Source: Mesorhizobium sp. YC-39
Lineage (GTDB): Bacteria; Pseudomonadota; Alphaproteobacteria; Rhizobiales; Rhizobiaceae
NCBI RefSeq assembly: GCF_025753795.1
Contig: NZ_JAOWPS010000001.1
Coordinates: 806,001-870,000, forward strand
Direction of reading: 5' to 3'
DNA length: 64,000 nt
Shown in pieces: positions 41,481 to 50,806 of this stretch. The position numbers were made by a program, and so were the translations under genes. Position 1 is the stretch's first letter. Each line of letters begins with the position of its first letter. The notes under the pieces are model-generated. The model ran no database searches. It saw nothing but the letters and a program-made list of their open reading frames with translations, and was not told the DNA's origin.

Positions 41481-42977
41481 TTACTTCGCCTCGCTTGGTG
41501 CAGCCGCGGGCACCCGTGCCGGCAAGAGCTTCAAGGCCTCGCGCAATGCCTCGCGGCCGGAAGCGAATGCCAGCGCGATCACGATGGTGATCATGTAGGA
41601 CAGCACCGCCGCGCTGGCCATGGCGATGACGTGCTGCTCGGGCAGCAGCGGCTTGGCGAGCCAGATAGCGGCAAGCGCCAGATGCGCGCCAAGCACGAAG
41701 GGCGTTGCCGCGCGCAGCACATGGCTTGCCCTGAGCGGCCCGGTCTTGCCGATATAGAGCCACAGGAAAGGTGTTCTCAGATACTCACTGGCCGCATAGG
41801 CGATCGCCACGCCGAGCGCGCCATAGGGCAGGCCTATGATGAAGGCCAGCACCGACGTCAAGGCCGTGACGATGCCCCAGCGCATGAAATCGCCGGAGCG
41901 GCCCTGGCTGACGAAAAGCCATCCCGCCGGATTGTTGAGCGGCTGCAGCAGCCCGGCAAAACCGAGCGCCAGGAAGATATCGGAGCTCTGCCGCCACTGT
42001 TCGCCAAGCGCGAAGGGGATGAGCACGTCGGACATGGCGGTGGCGAAGGCCACACCCGGAAGCGCCACCAGCAAGATCAGCGGCATGACGCGAAGATAGG
42101 CGCTGCGGTAGCGGTCCGGCTCGTCCTTCAGCCTGGAAAGAGCGGGCACCATCACCTTCGACAGCGGATTGGTGATCTGGCTCAACGGAAACAGCAGCAG
42201 CTTGTAGGCGCGGTCATAAAGGCCGAGCTGCGCTTCGCCCCAGTATTTTCCGATCAGCACATTGTCGAGGTTGCGGGCGAAGAAGTTGGCGAAATTGAAC
42301 CCGGTGATGCCGGCGCCGAAATTGATCAGCGCGCTGATGCCGGTGACCTTGCGCGGCAGGCTGGGTCGCCAACGCGAACTTGCCCAGAAGCAAAGCGTCG
42401 GCAGCACGGCTCCTGTCAGCGTGCCGGCAAAAAGCGCCCAGTAGGAACGGTCGATAAACGTCCAGGCGATCGAGACGGCAAGGCCGGCAACGGCGCTCGC
42501 GACGTCGATGACGGCCAGGCGAACGAATTGCATGCGGCGCGTCAGCAGCGCCAGGTGCTGGGCGCCAAGGCCGTAGGCGATGATCTGCAGCCCCAATGCG
42601 GCAACCAGGCCTGCCACCCGCGGTTCGCCGTAGAATGCCGCGACCAGGGGGGCAGCACCCGCAAGCACACAGGCGAGCAACGTGCTGACCGCGACATTGA
42701 TCCAGAAGAGGTAGTTGACCTCCTCATGCCTGATTCCGCTTTTCTGGATCGTCGCCTGGGTCAGGCCGAAATCCTGGAACAGCGCGATGAAGGCGAGCAC
42801 CGGCGCGCACATCGCCACGACGCCGAAGTCCTGCGGCGACAAAAGCCGCGACAGGACGATGACGGAGACGATCTGCGTCGCAACACGCACCGATTGTGCC
42901 AAGGCCGTGACGATGGCGCCACGTCCGACCGATCTGCGAAGAGAACCCTCTGGCGGATCGAATGCATTGGCTTGCAA
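41481..42977 (-). CDS. Polysaccharide flippase, MOP superfamily (Wzx/ExoT-like)
   Basis: A 498-residue membrane protein with about 12-14 helices of the polysaccharide transporter family: SVGRGAIVTALAQSVRVATQIV, LLSPQDFGVVAM, NFGAGITGFNFANFFARNLDNVLIGKYWG and LGLYDRAYKLLLFPLSQI. It should flip the lipid-linked repeat unit to the periplasm for ExoQ. Size and position match ExoT. The start appears to be TTG 42977 with AGGGA upstream, as no ATG is near. An EPS-motif site lies 54 bp before this codon. Divergent from exoL. Confidence 0.88.
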   Translation of the reverse strand: MQANAFDPPEGSLRRSVGRGAIVTALAQSVRVATQIVSVIVLSRLLSPQDFGVVAMCAPVLAFIALFQDFGLTQATIQKSGIRHEEVNYLFWINVAVSTLLACVLAGAAPLVAAFYGEPRVAGLVAALGLQIIAYGLGAQHLALLTRRMQFVRLAVIDVASAVAGLAVSIAWTFIDRSYWALFAGTLTGAVLPTLCFWASSRWRPSLPRKVTGISALINFGAGITGFNFANFFARNLDNVLIGKYWGEAQLGLYDRAYKLLLFPLSQITNPLSKVMVPALSRLKDEPDRYRSAYLRVMPLILLVALPGVAFATAMSDVLIPFALGEQWRQSSDIFLALGFAGLLQPLNNPAGWLFVSQGRSGDFMRWGIVTALTSVLAFIIGLPYGALGVAIAYAASEYLRTPFLWLYIGKTGPLRASHVLRAATPFVLGAHLALAAIWLAKPLLPEQHVIAMASAAVLSYMITIVIALAFASGREALREALKLLPARVPAAAPSEAK

Positions 42978-43030
42978 ATTCAGGATCCCTGATCTTGTGC
43001 CGGCCCGGTCACCAAACTACGGCAATATTT

Positions 43031-43043
43031 TTGCAGTGCAACA
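43031..43043. promoter_or_regulatory. EPS/lasso motif site before the flippase gene
   Basis: On the flippase strand it reads TGTTGCACTGCAA, 54 bp before the TTG start. It shares TTGCACTGCA exactly with the exoQ site. Confidence 0.55.
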
Positions 43044-43079
43044 AAAAACGTGGATTTCTGCTACGTCGCACCAAAAATG

Positions 43080-43093
43080 TTGCGATGCAGCAA
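43080..43093. promoter_or_regulatory. EPS/lasso motif site before exoL
   Basis: TTGCGATGCAGCAA lies 49 bp before the exoL ATG. The divergent exoT-like/exoL spacer of 164 bp thus holds one motif copy per gene, each at the same distance from its own start. Confidence 0.6.
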
Positions 43094-43141
43094 AAGCTGT
43101 ACTAGCATCCTCGCGGGCGGGCCAACAGCGGTCGAGTTTTC

Positions 43142-44314
43142 ATGCTGCATGTCTTGTACTTGGTACACGACGTCTCCGACCCGGCGGTACGCCGGCGTAT
43201 CATAATGCTCAAGGCAGGCGGCGCTGAGGTTACCTTGGCGGGTTTCCGTCGGTCCGTGAGCCCTGTTGCCGACGTCGAGGGATTGCGGCCGATCGACCTT
43301 GGCGCGACGCGCGACGGCCGATTCGGTCAGCGTCTGGCTGCGGTTGCGAGAGCGGCGGTTTCCATCGGTTCGAAACTTGGTTCGACGCCCAGGCCCGACC
43401 TCATCATCGCGCGCAACCTGGAAATGCTGGCAGTTGCCCGGCGGGCCAGGTCGGCTTTCCAGGCATCGGTGCCGATCGTTTACGAGTGTCTCGACATCCA
43501 TCGGCTGGTGCTGCGCGACGACTTGCTGGGCAAGGCGATGCGCGGCGCGGAGCGCTATCTGGCCAGGGATGTCAAACTCCTGGTGACGAGTTCGCCGGCC
43601 TTCATCGCCAATTATTTCAAGCCGTTCGGGCAGGTCGCGGCACCGGTCGAACTGCTCGAGAACAAATATTTCGAGACTGCCACGGTGTCGCCGGATGATC
43701 GCATGGCGGCAGAGAATCCCGTCGCGCCGCCTTGGCGAATCGGCTGGTTCGGCGCGCTGCGCTGCCGCCGGTCCCTTGAGCTTTTGGCCGAATTCTCCCG
43801 CCGCCTCGACGGCCGGTTCGAAATAATCCTCAGAGGCCGTCCGGCATTGTCCGAATTTCCGGACTTTCACGGCTTTGTCGAAGCCGAGCCATGGCTCTCG
43901 TTCGGCGGACCCTACCGGAACCCGGAGGACATGGCGGCGATCTACGGGGAAGTTCATTTTTCCTGGGCCATCGATTTTTTCGAACAGGGGCTGAATTCCG
44001 AATGGCTGCTGCCCAACCGCCTTTATGAGGGCTGCCGCTTCGGCGCCGTGCCGATCTCGATGGGCAACACCGAAACCGGCCGGTTCCTCGACCGACAGGG
44101 CATCGGCGTTCTTTTGCCCGAGGCGACGCCCGAGGCGCTCGAAGCTGCCCTCGGCGATATGGAGGAGCATCGTTTCGGGACGCTGCGGGCGCGTGTTCTT
44201 GCCCGCAATCCGCGAACCTGGAGCCACGATCGCGGCGATTGCCGGGCGCTGGTCGAGAAACTTCGCGGCTTGGCTTCTGTGCCCGATCCCTATGCCGCCG
44301 AGGCACTGGCGTAG
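43142..44314 (+). CDS. exoL: ExoL-like glycosyltransferase
   Basis: The 390-residue protein starts MLHVLYLVHDVSDPAVRRR with MLKAGGAEVTLAGFRR, a pattern I associate with ExoL of succinoglycan pathways. It has a two-domain GT-B form, with RIGWFGALRCRRSLELL opening the donor domain and LLPNRLYEGCRFGAVPIS near residue 290. It should transfer one glucose to the lipid-linked intermediate. It opens the run exoL-exoA-exoM-exoO-galU-exoP, the same order as in Sinorhizobium, with the next ATG 1 bp after its stop. Confidence 0.82.
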   Translation: MLHVLYLVHDVSDPAVRRRIIMLKAGGAEVTLAGFRRSVSPVADVEGLRPIDLGATRDGRFGQRLAAVARAAVSIGSKLGSTPRPDLIIARNLEMLAVARRARSAFQASVPIVYECLDIHRLVLRDDLLGKAMRGAERYLARDVKLLVTSSPAFIANYFKPFGQVAAPVELLENKYFETATVSPDDRMAAENPVAPPWRIGWFGALRCRRSLELLAEFSRRLDGRFEIILRGRPALSEFPDFHGFVEAEPWLSFGGPYRNPEDMAAIYGEVHFSWAIDFFEQGLNSEWLLPNRLYEGCRFGAVPISMGNTETGRFLDRQGIGVLLPEATPEALEAALGDMEEHRFGTLRARVLARNPRTWSHDRGDCRALVEKLRGLASVPDPYAAEALA

Positions 44315-44315
44315 C

Positions 44316-45335
44316 ATGGCTGGAGATGGACACGGGTCGATGACGCAAACCGAAATGCTTCCGTCCAGCCTGATCGTGATTCCGTGCCTGAACGAGGCGG
44401 CCCATATCGGTGCGCTGCTTCATCAGCTTCGGCCGGCGGCCGAGAGGCTCGGCGCCAGTATCGTTGTCGCCGATGGCGGCAGCACCGACGGCACAAGGGC
44501 CATCGTCGAGGAGATCGCCGGCAAGGATCCGCGCGTCATCCTGCTCCACAACGAAAAGCGCCTGCAGAGCGCGGCGATCAATCTCGCCGTCGCCCGTTAC
44601 GGCGAAGGCACTGAGTATCTCATCCGCATCGATGCGCATGGCGGCTATCCCTCGGACTATTGCGATCGGCTGGTCGAGGAGGCGCTGGCCACCGGCGCGG
44701 ATTCGGTGGTCGTCTCGATGCTGACCAGCGGCAGCGGCACCGTGCAGAAAGCCGCCGCTGCGGCGCAGAATTCCAAGCTCGGCACGGGCGGCTCCAAGCA
44801 CCGGCATCTCTCAGTGGGAGAGTGGGTCGATCACGGTCATCATGCGCTGATGCGGATATCGGCCTTCACGGCGGTGGGCGGCTATGACGAGACGTTCAGT
44901 CACAACGAGGATGCCGAGCTCGACTACCGGCTCCGCCAGGCCGGCTACCGGATCTGGATCAGCGGCAAGACCCAGATGATCTACTATCCACGCTCGTCGC
45001 TGAAGGGCCTCTATTTCCAGTATCTCGGTTATGGCCGTGGCCGGGCAAGGAACGTTCTCAAGCACCGCATGATCCCGAAGGTCCGGCAGATGGTGCCGCT
45101 TCTGGTGTTCCCGGTGGTCCTGCTCGCGGCCTTCTCCTTCGTCCATTGGCTGGCGGCCGTGCCGCTCCTGCTGTGGGCGTCGGTCTGCCTCGGCTATGGC
45201 GTGTGGACCGCCATCAGTCAGCGCAATCCCCATATTGCGCTGGCCGGGCTCTCGGCGATGGTCATGCATTTCGGCTGGTCTGTCGGCTTCTGGCTGCAAC
45301 TCCTTGGACCTCGATCGCAGCGCGGGGTGGCGTGA
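44316..45335 (+). CDS. exoA: ExoA-like succinoglycan glycosyltransferase
   Basis: The 339-residue GT2 enzyme has SLIVIPCLNEAAHIGALL, IVVADGGSTDGTR, NLAVARYGEG, the RIDAHGGYPSDY metal site and GGYDETFSHNEDAELDYRLRQAG. The C-terminus has two or three membrane helices (MVPLLVFPVVLLAAFSFVHW), as in ExoA, which adds a beta-1,3 glucose. A second start at 44340 (MTQTEML) is possible. Stop and next start overlap as TGATG. Confidence 0.88.
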   Translation: MAGDGHGSMTQTEMLPSSLIVIPCLNEAAHIGALLHQLRPAAERLGASIVVADGGSTDGTRAIVEEIAGKDPRVILLHNEKRLQSAAINLAVARYGEGTEYLIRIDAHGGYPSDYCDRLVEEALATGADSVVVSMLTSGSGTVQKAAAAAQNSKLGTGGSKHRHLSVGEWVDHGHHALMRISAFTAVGGYDETFSHNEDAELDYRLRQAGYRIWISGKTQMIYYPRSSLKGLYFQYLGYGRGRARNVLKHRMIPKVRQMVPLLVFPVVLLAAFSFVHWLAAVPLLLWASVCLGYGVWTAISQRNPHIALAGLSAMVMHFGWSVGFWLQLLGPRSQRGVA

Positions 45336-46285
45336 TGGGCAATGCCGGCAAAAACAGAAGCATCGACATCTGCGTCTGCACATTTCGGCGGCCGGAGCTT
45401 GCCGACACGCTTCGTTCCCTGGCCGCCATGGACATGCCTTCGGGGTTCGATATCAGCATCATCGTCGCCGACAATGACGACGCGCCGACGGCCGAGCCAT
45501 TGGTGACGAGGCTGATGGAAGAGCTCAAGTTGCCGATTCGCTACCGGCATGCGCCGGCGCGCAACATCTCGATCGCCCGCAATGCCTGCCTGGACTCCAG
45601 CACGTCGGATTTCGCCGCTTTCATCGATGACGACGAAACGGCGTCTTCGCGCTGGCTGGCCGAACTGGTCGCCGTGGCTGAGGCGAGTGGTGCCACGGCC
45701 GTGCTCGGCCCGGTGCGGGCGGTCTATGCGGCGGATGCGCCCGACTGGATGCGGAAAGGTGATTTCCACTCGACCTTGCCGGTCTGGGTGCGCGGCGAGA
45801 TCCGCACCGGCTACACCTGCAACGTCCTGCTCAGCATGAGCGCCGACAGTCTTCGCGGTCGGCGCTTCAGCCTGGCGCGTGGCCAGACCGGCGGCGAGGA
45901 CACCGAATTCTTCGACCAGATGGTCAAGGCCGGCGGCCGGATCGCCTTTTCGCCTGAGGCCTGGGTTGACGAAGTGGTGCCGCGCGCCAGGGCGGCCTTC
46001 GACTGGCTGAGACGTCGCCGCTTTCGTTTCGGACAGACGCACGGTCACCTGCTCGGACATAACGCAGGCGGTGTCCGGCGTGCGAAAGAGATCGGCCTCG
46101 CCTCGGCAAAGGCGGTGTATTGCTTCGCATCGGCGATCCCGGTCGCCATCAATCCCGTGCGCAGGAACCGCAGCGTGCTTCGCGGCATCATGCATGTCGG
46201 TGTCGTCAGCGGTCTGGTCGGCGTGCGTGAGATCCACCAATATGGCCTGCCCTCGCCGCAGCAAGGGGGCAAGCGTGCAGCCTGA
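45335..46285 (+). CDS. exoM: ExoM-like glycosyltransferase
   Basis: The 316-residue GT2 enzyme starts MGNAGKNRSIDICVCTFRRP and carries IVADNDDAPTAEP, RNISIARNACLD and the DxD-like site AFIDDDETAS, all matching ExoM, which adds a beta-1,4 glucose in succinoglycan. The true start is ATG 45335 overlapping the exoA stop; the longer frame overlaps exoA. It overlaps exoO by 11 bp at its 3' end. Confidence 0.88.
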   Translation: MGNAGKNRSIDICVCTFRRPELADTLRSLAAMDMPSGFDISIIVADNDDAPTAEPLVTRLMEELKLPIRYRHAPARNISIARNACLDSSTSDFAAFIDDDETASSRWLAELVAVAEASGATAVLGPVRAVYAADAPDWMRKGDFHSTLPVWVRGEIRTGYTCNVLLSMSADSLRGRRFSLARGQTGGEDTEFFDQMVKAGGRIAFSPEAWVDEVVPRARAAFDWLRRRRFRFGQTHGHLLGHNAGGVRRAKEIGLASAKAVYCFASAIPVAINPVRRNRSVLRGIMHVGVVSGLVGVREIHQYGLPSPQQGGKRAA

Positions 46286-47243
46286 CGTCAGCTTTGTCAT
46301 TGCCGCTTACAATGCGGAGGCGACCCTCGACCGGGCGGTTCGTAGCGCCATCGCCCAGCGCGACGTCTCCGTCGAGGTCATCATTGTCGACGACAAGTCG
46401 CACGACCGGACGCTCGACCTGGCGAATGCCTGGCCGCAAGATATCGTGCGCGTCGTCGCCCTTCCCGCGAACCGCGGCCCAGGCGGCGCCAGGAATGCCG
46501 GCCTCGAACTTGCCCGTGGCCGATGGGTCGCGGTGCTCGATTCCGACGATGCCGTCTATCCCGGGCGGATGTGCGCCATGATTGCGCGCGCCGAGAAAGC
46601 CGGCGCCGAGATCGCCGTCGACAATCTCCAGGTCGTTCGCGAGGACGGCGTCGCCGAAGAGACGATGTTCCCGGCCGATTATTTCGAAGGCTTGAGTGAA
46701 ATCTCGCTGGCGGACTACATCGCCGGCAATGTGGTCTTCGAATCCAGGTTCAACCTCGGCTATCTCAAGCCGATCTTCCAGCGCCAGTTCCTGAACGAAA
46801 ACGGGCTTCGTTATGATGAGGACCTGATCATCGGCGAGGATTACATCCTGTTGGCCAGTGCGCTGGCCAAGGGCGGTAAATGCGTGGTCGAGCCGACGAC
46901 CGGCTATGTCTACCACATCCGCACCGGCTCGATTTCCCGCGTGCTCGAACTTCATCACGTCGAGGCGATGCGCAAGGCCGATATCGTCTTCGCCAGAACG
47001 CATTCGATGGACGCAAAGGCCGAGGCCGCTTTCGCAAGGCGCACGCGCAGCCTGCGCAAGGCGGCGTCGTTCCTGTCGCTGGTCCAGCACATCAAGGCGC
47101 GGTCCCCGCTCAAAGCGATATGGACGGCGCTCAGCGATCCGGCGGCGGTCAGGCATATGGGCATGCCGATCGCCGTCCGGCTGCGAAAGGTTGCGGCGCA
47201 ATTTGCCGTGGGTGCGGGGGAGGTGAAGGGTGCAGGCAGGTGA
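46275..47243 (+). CDS. exoO: ExoO-like glycosyltransferase
   Basis: The 322-residue GT2 protein has VSFVIAAYNAEATLDRAVRSA, VIIVDDKSHDRTL, ANRGPGGARNAGLE and the VLDSDDAVYPGRM metal site. ExoO adds a glucose during side-chain building of succinoglycan. GTG 46275 (VQPDVSF) has a GGGGG ribosome site and overlaps exoM by 11 bp. It is a paralogue of the GT2 gene at 33059. Confidence 0.85.
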   Translation: MQPDVSFVIAAYNAEATLDRAVRSAIAQRDVSVEVIIVDDKSHDRTLDLANAWPQDIVRVVALPANRGPGGARNAGLELARGRWVAVLDSDDAVYPGRMCAMIARAEKAGAEIAVDNLQVVREDGVAEETMFPADYFEGLSEISLADYIAGNVVFESRFNLGYLKPIFQRQFLNENGLRYDEDLIIGEDYILLASALAKGGKCVVEPTTGYVYHIRTGSISRVLELHHVEAMRKADIVFARTHSMDAKAEAAFARRTRSLRKAASFLSLVQHIKARSPLKAIWTALSDPAAVRHMGMPIAVRLRKVAAQFAVGAGEVKGAGR

Positions 47244-47301
47244 AAATGGTTTTCAAGGGCCTGCGACAGGTTGAATTCGATCTCCTCAGAAGGAACATGC
47301 G

Positions 47302-48198
47302 ATGAAGAAAGTCAGGAAGGCAGTCATACCGGTGGCGGGGCTTGGGACGCGATTCCTGCCGGCAACCAAATCCATGCCGAAGGAAATGCTGCCGGTCGTC
47401 GACAGGCCTGTCGTGCAATATGCGGTTGACGAGGCGTTCGAAGCCGGCATCGAGCACATCGTCTTCGTGACCGGTCGCAACAAGGCGGTCATCGAGGACT
47501 ATTTCGACCTGCACCCCGAACTGATCGGAACCCTGGAGCAGACCGGCAAGAAGGCGCAGCTTCTGTCGCTCGAAAGCCTGCTTCCGGTGGCCGGCGCCAC
47601 CAGCTTCATCCGCCAGCAGTCGCCGCAAGGTCTCGGCCATGCGGTCTGGTGCGCACGCGAGGTCATCGGCGACGAGCCTTTCGCCTTGCTGCTGCCCGAC
47701 ATGGTGTCCTTCGGCGGGCGTGGATGCCTTGCCGAAGTCGCCGACCTGTATGCCGAGACCGGTGGAAACGTCATCGCCGTCGAGCGCTGCGACCCGACTG
47801 AGACCAGCAAATACGGTATCGTCGGCCGCGGCGCCGATGTCGGCTCGGGCTTCGAGGTGACGGCCATGGTCGAAAAGCCGGCTCCGGCCAATGCGCCGTC
47901 GAACTATTACATAAACGGCCGCTATATTCTGCAGCCCGAGATTTTCTCACTTTTGAGCAATCAGCAACGCGGCGCCGGCAATGAAATCCAGCTCACCGAC
48001 GCCATGGTCCGTCTCTCGCAAAACCAGGCCTTCTTTGCCCAGCCGTTCAACGGTCGCATGTTCGACTGCGGTTCGAAAGAAGGGTTCATCCAGGCCAATA
48101 TTGCCTTCGCGCTGGCGCGCGATGACATGAAGGAGCCGATCTTCGAGATGCTTCAGGAGTTCGTCCGGTCACATGAGCGCCGGGTCGAAGCCGCATAA
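47302..48198 (+). CDS. exoN: UTP-glucose-1-phosphate uridylyltransferase (GalU/ExoN)
   Basis: The 298-residue enzyme makes UDP-glucose, donor for the exo transferases and substrate for the dehydrogenase at 35.9 kb. Signatures: [64 protein letters not shown] and [20 protein letters not shown] precedes the ATG. It sits in the exoO-exoN-exoP order of Sinorhizobium. Confidence 0.95.
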   Translation: MKKVRKAVIPVAGLGTRFLPATKSMPKEMLPVVDRPVVQYAVDEAFEAGIEHIVFVTGRNKAVIEDYFDLHPELIGTLEQTGKKAQLLSLESLLPVAGATSFIRQQSPQGLGHAVWCAREVIGDEPFALLLPDMVSFGGRGCLAEVADLYAETGGNVIAVERCDPTETSKYGIVGRGADVGSGFEVTAMVEKPAPANAPSNYYINGRYILQPEIFSLLSNQQRGAGNEIQLTDAMVRLSQNQAFFAQPFNGRMFDCGSKEGFIQANIAFALARDDMKEPIFEMLQEFVRSHERRVEAA

Positions 48199-48210
48199 TG
48201 CCCATTTTTT

Positions 48211-48317
48211 GGGAGCATCAGCGTATAATGGCGACGCAAGGACAAGCCGAAGCGTTTGGCCGCCAGGTCTCGCGATATCTGGCATGACGTTTGCATCGCA
48301 TATTCGCTGATGCTCCC
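48211..48317. promoter_or_regulatory. Long-range inverted repeat between galU and exoP
   Basis: GGGAGCATCAGCG at 48211-48223 is the exact reverse complement of CGCTGATGCTCCC at 48305-48317; with four more bases each side 16 of 17 match. The arms are about 81 bp apart and enclose the exoP promoter region with a motif site at 48291-48300. It may be a paired operator or a large stem-loop leader. Confidence 0.5.
48291..48300. promoter_or_regulatory. EPS/lasso motif site before exoP (partial)
   Basis: TTGCATCGCA, 50 bp before the exoP ATG, matches the first ten positions of the motif; the right end (TATT) is divergent. Confidence 0.4.
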
Positions 48318-48349
48318 GATCGCACCTGCAAACTGGAATTGGACCGAAG

Positions 48350-50749
48350 ATGAATTATGCCAACTTTCCTCTCGACAAGAGGAAGCCATTGCCGAGTTCT
48401 GACGCGGCAAGCGCCGAAGATTTCATCGATGTCGAGCGCCTGCTCGCCATGGCGGCGAGGCAGGCGAAGGTGGTTGCCGTATCTGCCGCCATCGGTCTTT
48501 TTCTGGGCGTGCTCTATTTGCAGACCACGCCTCCCACCTATATTGCCACGAGCAGCGTGCTGATCGACGAAGGCTTGAACAAGGTCGTCGACGATATTTC
48601 GGCGGCATCGGTCAGCATGCAGACTGACTCGGCCATTCTGAGCCAGCTCGAGATTCTCCAGTCGTCGAGGCTGGCGGCGGTGGTTGTCGACAAGCTGAAG
48701 CTTGATCACAACGATGCTTTCATGAGCCCTCCGACATCGGCCGTGGCGAAGGCCGTCGGCTTCGTGCGCGGCGTGATCCGGTATTTCCGCCCCAACCCCG
48801 TCGTGGGCGGCGTCGACATCAGCCAGCTCGATCCGGCGACGCGTGACGCGATGATCGCTTCGTCAGGCCGCGATTACGCAATCCTCAAACTGCAAAGTGA
48901 GGTGCAAGCCGCGCGCAGCGGCCGAAGCTTTGTGATCTCCATCGCCTATCCGGCGAAGGATCCGGCGCTTGCGACCGCGATCACCAAAGCCTATGCCGAC
49001 GCCTATCTCGCCGATCAGCTCGATGCCAGCTTCGATGCCACCGAGCGGGCGGCGGTCTGGCTGCAAGGCCGGCTGACGGAGCTTCGCGAGAGTTCGCAAG
49101 CCGCGGCGCTCGCCGTCGAGAAGTTCAGGGCCGAACATGGATTGTCCGTCAATGACGGCCAGTTGATCAGCGACAAGCAACTGGCCGACCTGAATGCCCA
49201 GCTCATTGTCGCTCAGGCCGATACCGCGCGCGCCAGCGCCCGCTACCAACAATACAAGACGATCATCGAAAGCGGCTCGGACAACGCCTTCAAGGATGCC
49301 GCCATATCGAGCGACCAGCCGAGCAGCTCGGTCATTGCAACGCTCAAGACCCGCTATCTCGCTGTCGCCAAGCGGCAGCAGGATGTCGAAGCCAATTTCG
49401 GACCTCAGCATCCTCAGGCGGTCGCGCTTGCCAAGGAAAAGGCCGATATATCGGCGCAGATCTTCGGCGAGCTGAAGCAACTGACCGAAGGCTATCGCAA
49501 CGAATACGAGGTCGCCCTCGCGCGTGAGACGGCGCTCCGCGCAAATGTCGCATTGGCGGCCGGCAAGAGTTCCATCGACAACCAGTCGCAGGTCAAGCTG
49601 CGGGAACTGGACCAGAAGGCAACGGCGCTCGCGACGCTTTATCAGACGTTCCTGGGCCGTTATGAGGAAGCCTCCCAGCAGCAATCCTTCCCGGTCGGCA
49701 AGATCCGCGTCATATCGGATGCGTCGATGCCGCAGTCCGCCGCAAGCCCGCGCACTTCCATTGTGCTGGGCTTGTCGCTTGTGCTGGGCATGATGCTGGG
49801 AGCCGGCTTGGGTGGGCTGAACGAATTCAGGGAACGGTTCTTCAGGACCGGTGAGGACGTTCGCGATCGCGTCGGTCTCAAATTCCTCGGCTACCTGCCG
49901 ATCATCGGCAGCAAGGCCGCCAAGGACGACAAGCGCGACGATGGGCAGGCGGATGCCAAAACCGCCAAGTCCCAAAATGCCACTAAATCATTGTCGAGCG
50001 CCGAAAAACGTGCGCGCATGCGGGTGACCGTCGACGCCCCGGCGTCGATGTTCTCCGAAACGCTGCGTAGCGCCAAGATCGCTTTCGACGTGGTGATGGA
50101 AGGGCAAGGCAGCCGGGTCATCGGCGTGATTTCGGTCCTGCCCAGTGAGGGCAAGTCGACGGTGGCGGCTAACCTGGCCGGATTGCTTGCCGCCAACGGA
50201 TCGAGGACGCTGCTGGTCGATGGCGATCTGCGCAATCCCGGCCTCAGCCGCGGCCTTGGCATGGAGGCCGAGCAGGGGCTGATGGAAGCAGTGGTCAGCG
50301 GGCAGACCTGGCAGTCCGTCGGCAAGATCGACCGGCAGACAAAGCTGGCGATCGTCCCGGCGGTCCTGCGTGGTCATTTTTCGCATACGAGCGAGCTGCT
50401 GTCGTCGTCCGGCATGCGGCGTTTTATCGATAACGCCAAGGAAACCTTCGAATATATCGTCGTCGATTTGCCGCCGCTCGGCCCCGTGGTCGACGCCAAG
50501 GCCTTTGCTCCGCTTGCCGACGGCTTCATTCTCGTCACCGAGTGGGGGCGCACGCCGCGTGCCATGGTGCAGTCCATGCTGAGTTCGGAACCCTATATCG
50601 CCAACAAGATCGTCGGCGTCGTCCTCAACAAGGTCGATCTGAAGAAGCTGGCGAAATATGGATCGATGGGCGGATCGGAAAAATTCTTCGACAAATATTC
50701 GACCTACTATCTGGAAAAGTCGGAAGCCCGGAAGAAGGCAAACGCCTGA
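48350..50749 (+). CDS. exoP: ExoP-like polysaccharide co-polymerase with tyrosine autokinase domain
   Basis: The 799-residue inner-membrane protein controls chain length and export. An N-terminal Wzz domain (helix near 42-62, second helix near 463-485), a periplasmic coiled coil between them and a cytoplasmic kinase domain can be seen. The kinase has a Walker A variant VLPSEGKSTVAANLAG near 597, Walker A' TLLVDGDLRNPG and Walker B YIVVDLPPLG. The C-terminal tail (KYGSMGGSEKFFDKYSTYYLE) is tyrosine-rich, as expected for the autophosphorylated cluster of Wzc/ExoP proteins. Confidence 0.94.
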   Translation: MNYANFPLDKRKPLPSSDAASAEDFIDVERLLAMAARQAKVVAVSAAIGLFLGVLYLQTTPPTYIATSSVLIDEGLNKVVDDISAASVSMQTDSAILSQLEILQSSRLAAVVVDKLKLDHNDAFMSPPTSAVAKAVGFVRGVIRYFRPNPVVGGVDISQLDPATRDAMIASSGRDYAILKLQSEVQAARSGRSFVISIAYPAKDPALATAITKAYADAYLADQLDASFDATERAAVWLQGRLTELRESSQAAALAVEKFRAEHGLSVNDGQLISDKQLADLNAQLIVAQADTARASARYQQYKTIIESGSDNAFKDAAISSDQPSSSVIATLKTRYLAVAKRQQDVEANFGPQHPQAVALAKEKADISAQIFGELKQLTEGYRNEYEVALARETALRANVALAAGKSSIDNQSQVKLRELDQKATALATLYQTFLGRYEEASQQQSFPVGKIRVISDASMPQSAASPRTSIVLGLSLVLGMMLGAGLGGLNEFRERFFRTGEDVRDRVGLKFLGYLPIIGSKAAKDDKRDDGQADAKTAKSQNATKSLSSAEKRARMRVTVDAPASMFSETLRSAKIAFDVVMEGQGSRVIGVISVLPSEGKSTVAANLAGLLAANGSRTLLVDGDLRNPGLSRGLGMEAEQGLMEAVVSGQTWQSVGKIDRQTKLAIVPAVLRGHFSHTSELLSSSGMRRFIDNAKETFEYIVVDLPPLGPVVDAKAFAPLADGFILVTEWGRTPRAMVQSMLSSEPYIANKIVGVVLNKVDLKKLAKYGSMGGSEKFFDKYSTYYLEKSEARKKANA

Positions 50750-50806
50750 GGCGGTCGCCGCGGCCCGCCCGCTTGCCCCCGTAGCCCGGCTAAACACTCC
50801 GGCGCG

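Noticed and set aside
41478..42992. 504-codon plus-strand open frame
   Set aside because: Exactly antisense to the flippase gene, rich in His, Arg, Gln; shadow.
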